A stretch of DNA of 6,104 nucleotides from JBDTSW01 sp039930945 (GTDB lineage Bacteria; Actinomycetota; Thermoleophilia; Solirubrobacterales; 70-9): NCBI GenBank assembly GCA_039930945.1, contig JBDTSW010000112.1, forward strand, positions 1-6,104. The letters run 5' to 3'. Under the pieces are notes generated by a model that saw only the letters and a list, made by a program, of their open reading frames with translations, was not told the origin of the DNA and made no database searches. The position numbers and the translations under genes are program-made. This document shows positions 5,686 to 6,104 of this stretch, piece after piece; position 1 is the stretch's first letter; each line of letters starts with the position of its first letter.

Positions 5686-6104
5686 TCAGTGTGAAACCGC
5701 CGCCGCCCCGATCTCGGAGACCAGGCGGTCGCGGTAGAAGCGCTCGAGCGCGAATGGCTCGATCAGCTCGGGTGTGCTCCCGGTGGCGATCAGCTCCGCC
5801 ATCGTCCTGCCGACGATCGGCGCCGCCTTGAAGCCGTAGGTGCCCCAGCCGGTGCTGATCAGAAAGCCGTCGAGGCCGGTCACGCCCAGGATCGGGCTGA
5901 AGTCGGGGCTGATGTCACAAAGGCCGGCCCAGCTGCGAAGGACCCGGGCGCGCTCGAGCTGCGGGAACAGCTCCAGCACGTGGCGCGAGGATTCCTGGAG
6001 GAAGTTGAGCGTGCCCTGCTGGCGGTAGGTCGTCCAGGGCTCGATCTCGGCCCCGATCAGGAACTCGCCGCGGTCGGTCTGGGAGATGTAGACGTGCATC
6101 TGCG
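5686..6104 (-). CDS. soxB: Sarcosine oxidase beta subunit-type FAD oxidoreductase (SoxB/MgdA), C-terminal part, partial
   Basis: The frame is open to the right edge; about 139 residues are present, a third of a typical SoxB. The ATG at 6097-6099 is an internal Met, since the preceding codon continues the frame. The sequence is close to heterotetrameric SoxB and the related N-methylglutamate dehydrogenase subunit MgdA: VYISQTDRGEFLIGAE, then RSWAGLCDISPDFSPILG, DGFLISTGWGTYGFKA for the C-terminal FAD contact, MAELIATG, and the ending GAAAVSH. Such subunits bind FAD and FMN, oxidise the N-methyl group of sarcosine or N-methylglutamate, and work with SoxD, SoxA and SoxG. The N-terminal Rossmann motif and the FMN-histidine are outside the window. 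It differs clearly from the two plus-strand oxidoreductases, which lack the TGWGTYGFKA and AAAVSH signatures. Downstream are fhs and fchA, not soxD/A/G; the partners may lie upstream beyond the edge. Confidence 0.9.
   Translation of the reverse strand, partial: QMHVYISQTDRGEFLIGAEIEPWTTYRQQGTLNFLQESSRHVLELFPQLERARVLRSWAGLCDISPDFSPILGVTGLDGFLISTGWGTYGFKAAPIVGRTMAELIATGSTPELIEPFALERFYRDRLVSEIGAAAVSH

Noticed and set aside
3809..5737. Long open plus-strand frame of 642 codons opposite fhs
   Set aside because: It is the antisense shadow of fhs and fchA in high-GC DNA. The minus-strand frame encodes textbook Fhs motifs and the plus frame shows no domain.
6097..6099. ATG as a possible start of a short 137-residue protein
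   Set aside because: The frame is open to the window edge with no stop before it, and the sequence starts in the middle of a SoxB domain. It is an internal Met of a longer gene.

Overview
The window is a gene-dense, very GC-rich stretch of bacterial chromosome. GTG starts occur, stop-start junctions overlap and proteins are rich in Ala, Gly and Arg. This fits a high-GC actinobacterium, perhaps of the Solirubrobacterales/Thermoleophilia kind. That placement is inferred from composition and gene content; another high-GC phylum is not excluded. There is almost no non-coding DNA: the gaps are 5, 1, 28 and 26 bases. No promoter, tRNA, rRNA, CRISPR array or mobile element is visible, and both transcription units begin outside the window.

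Plus strand, 1-3365: a tightly coupled operon. It holds (i) the C-terminal end of an FMN/Fe-S glutamate-synthase-type protein, the kind represented by GltB and by MgsC/GlxD of N-methylglutamate synthase; (ii) a 144-residue acidic protein that I do not recognise; and (iii, iv) two consecutive paralogous FAD-dependent amine oxidoreductases of the DAO (sarcosine oxidase/SoxB-like) family. Genes i and ii overlap by 4 bases, ii and iii are 5 bases apart, and iii and iv overlap by 10 bases.

Minus strand, 6104-3367: a second operon running toward the first. It holds the C-terminal third of a canonical SoxB/MgdA-type sarcosine oxidase beta subunit, then a full-length formate-tetrahydrofolate ligase (fhs), then a small methenyl-THF cyclohydrolase/cyclodeaminase-family protein (fchA). 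The two operons meet tail to tail with one base between their stop codons.

Together the genes read as a demethylation and one-carbon module. Flavin oxidases would strip N-methyl groups from a secondary or tertiary amine (N-methylglutamate, sarcosine or a related compound). The glutamate-synthase-like protein would make or recycle the glutamate/N-methylglutamate carrier. The methyl carbon would enter tetrahydrofolate and be processed through methenyl-THF (FchA) and 10-formyl-THF (Fhs) to formate with ATP gain, or the reverse. The family assignments of Fhs and SoxB are strong; the pathway and substrate are inferred. The least ordinary parts are the unknown 144-residue protein, the paired DAO paralogues with matching PYPW[S/T] tails, an FchA lacking the usual family motifs, and a dyad-symmetric element between fhs and fchA.
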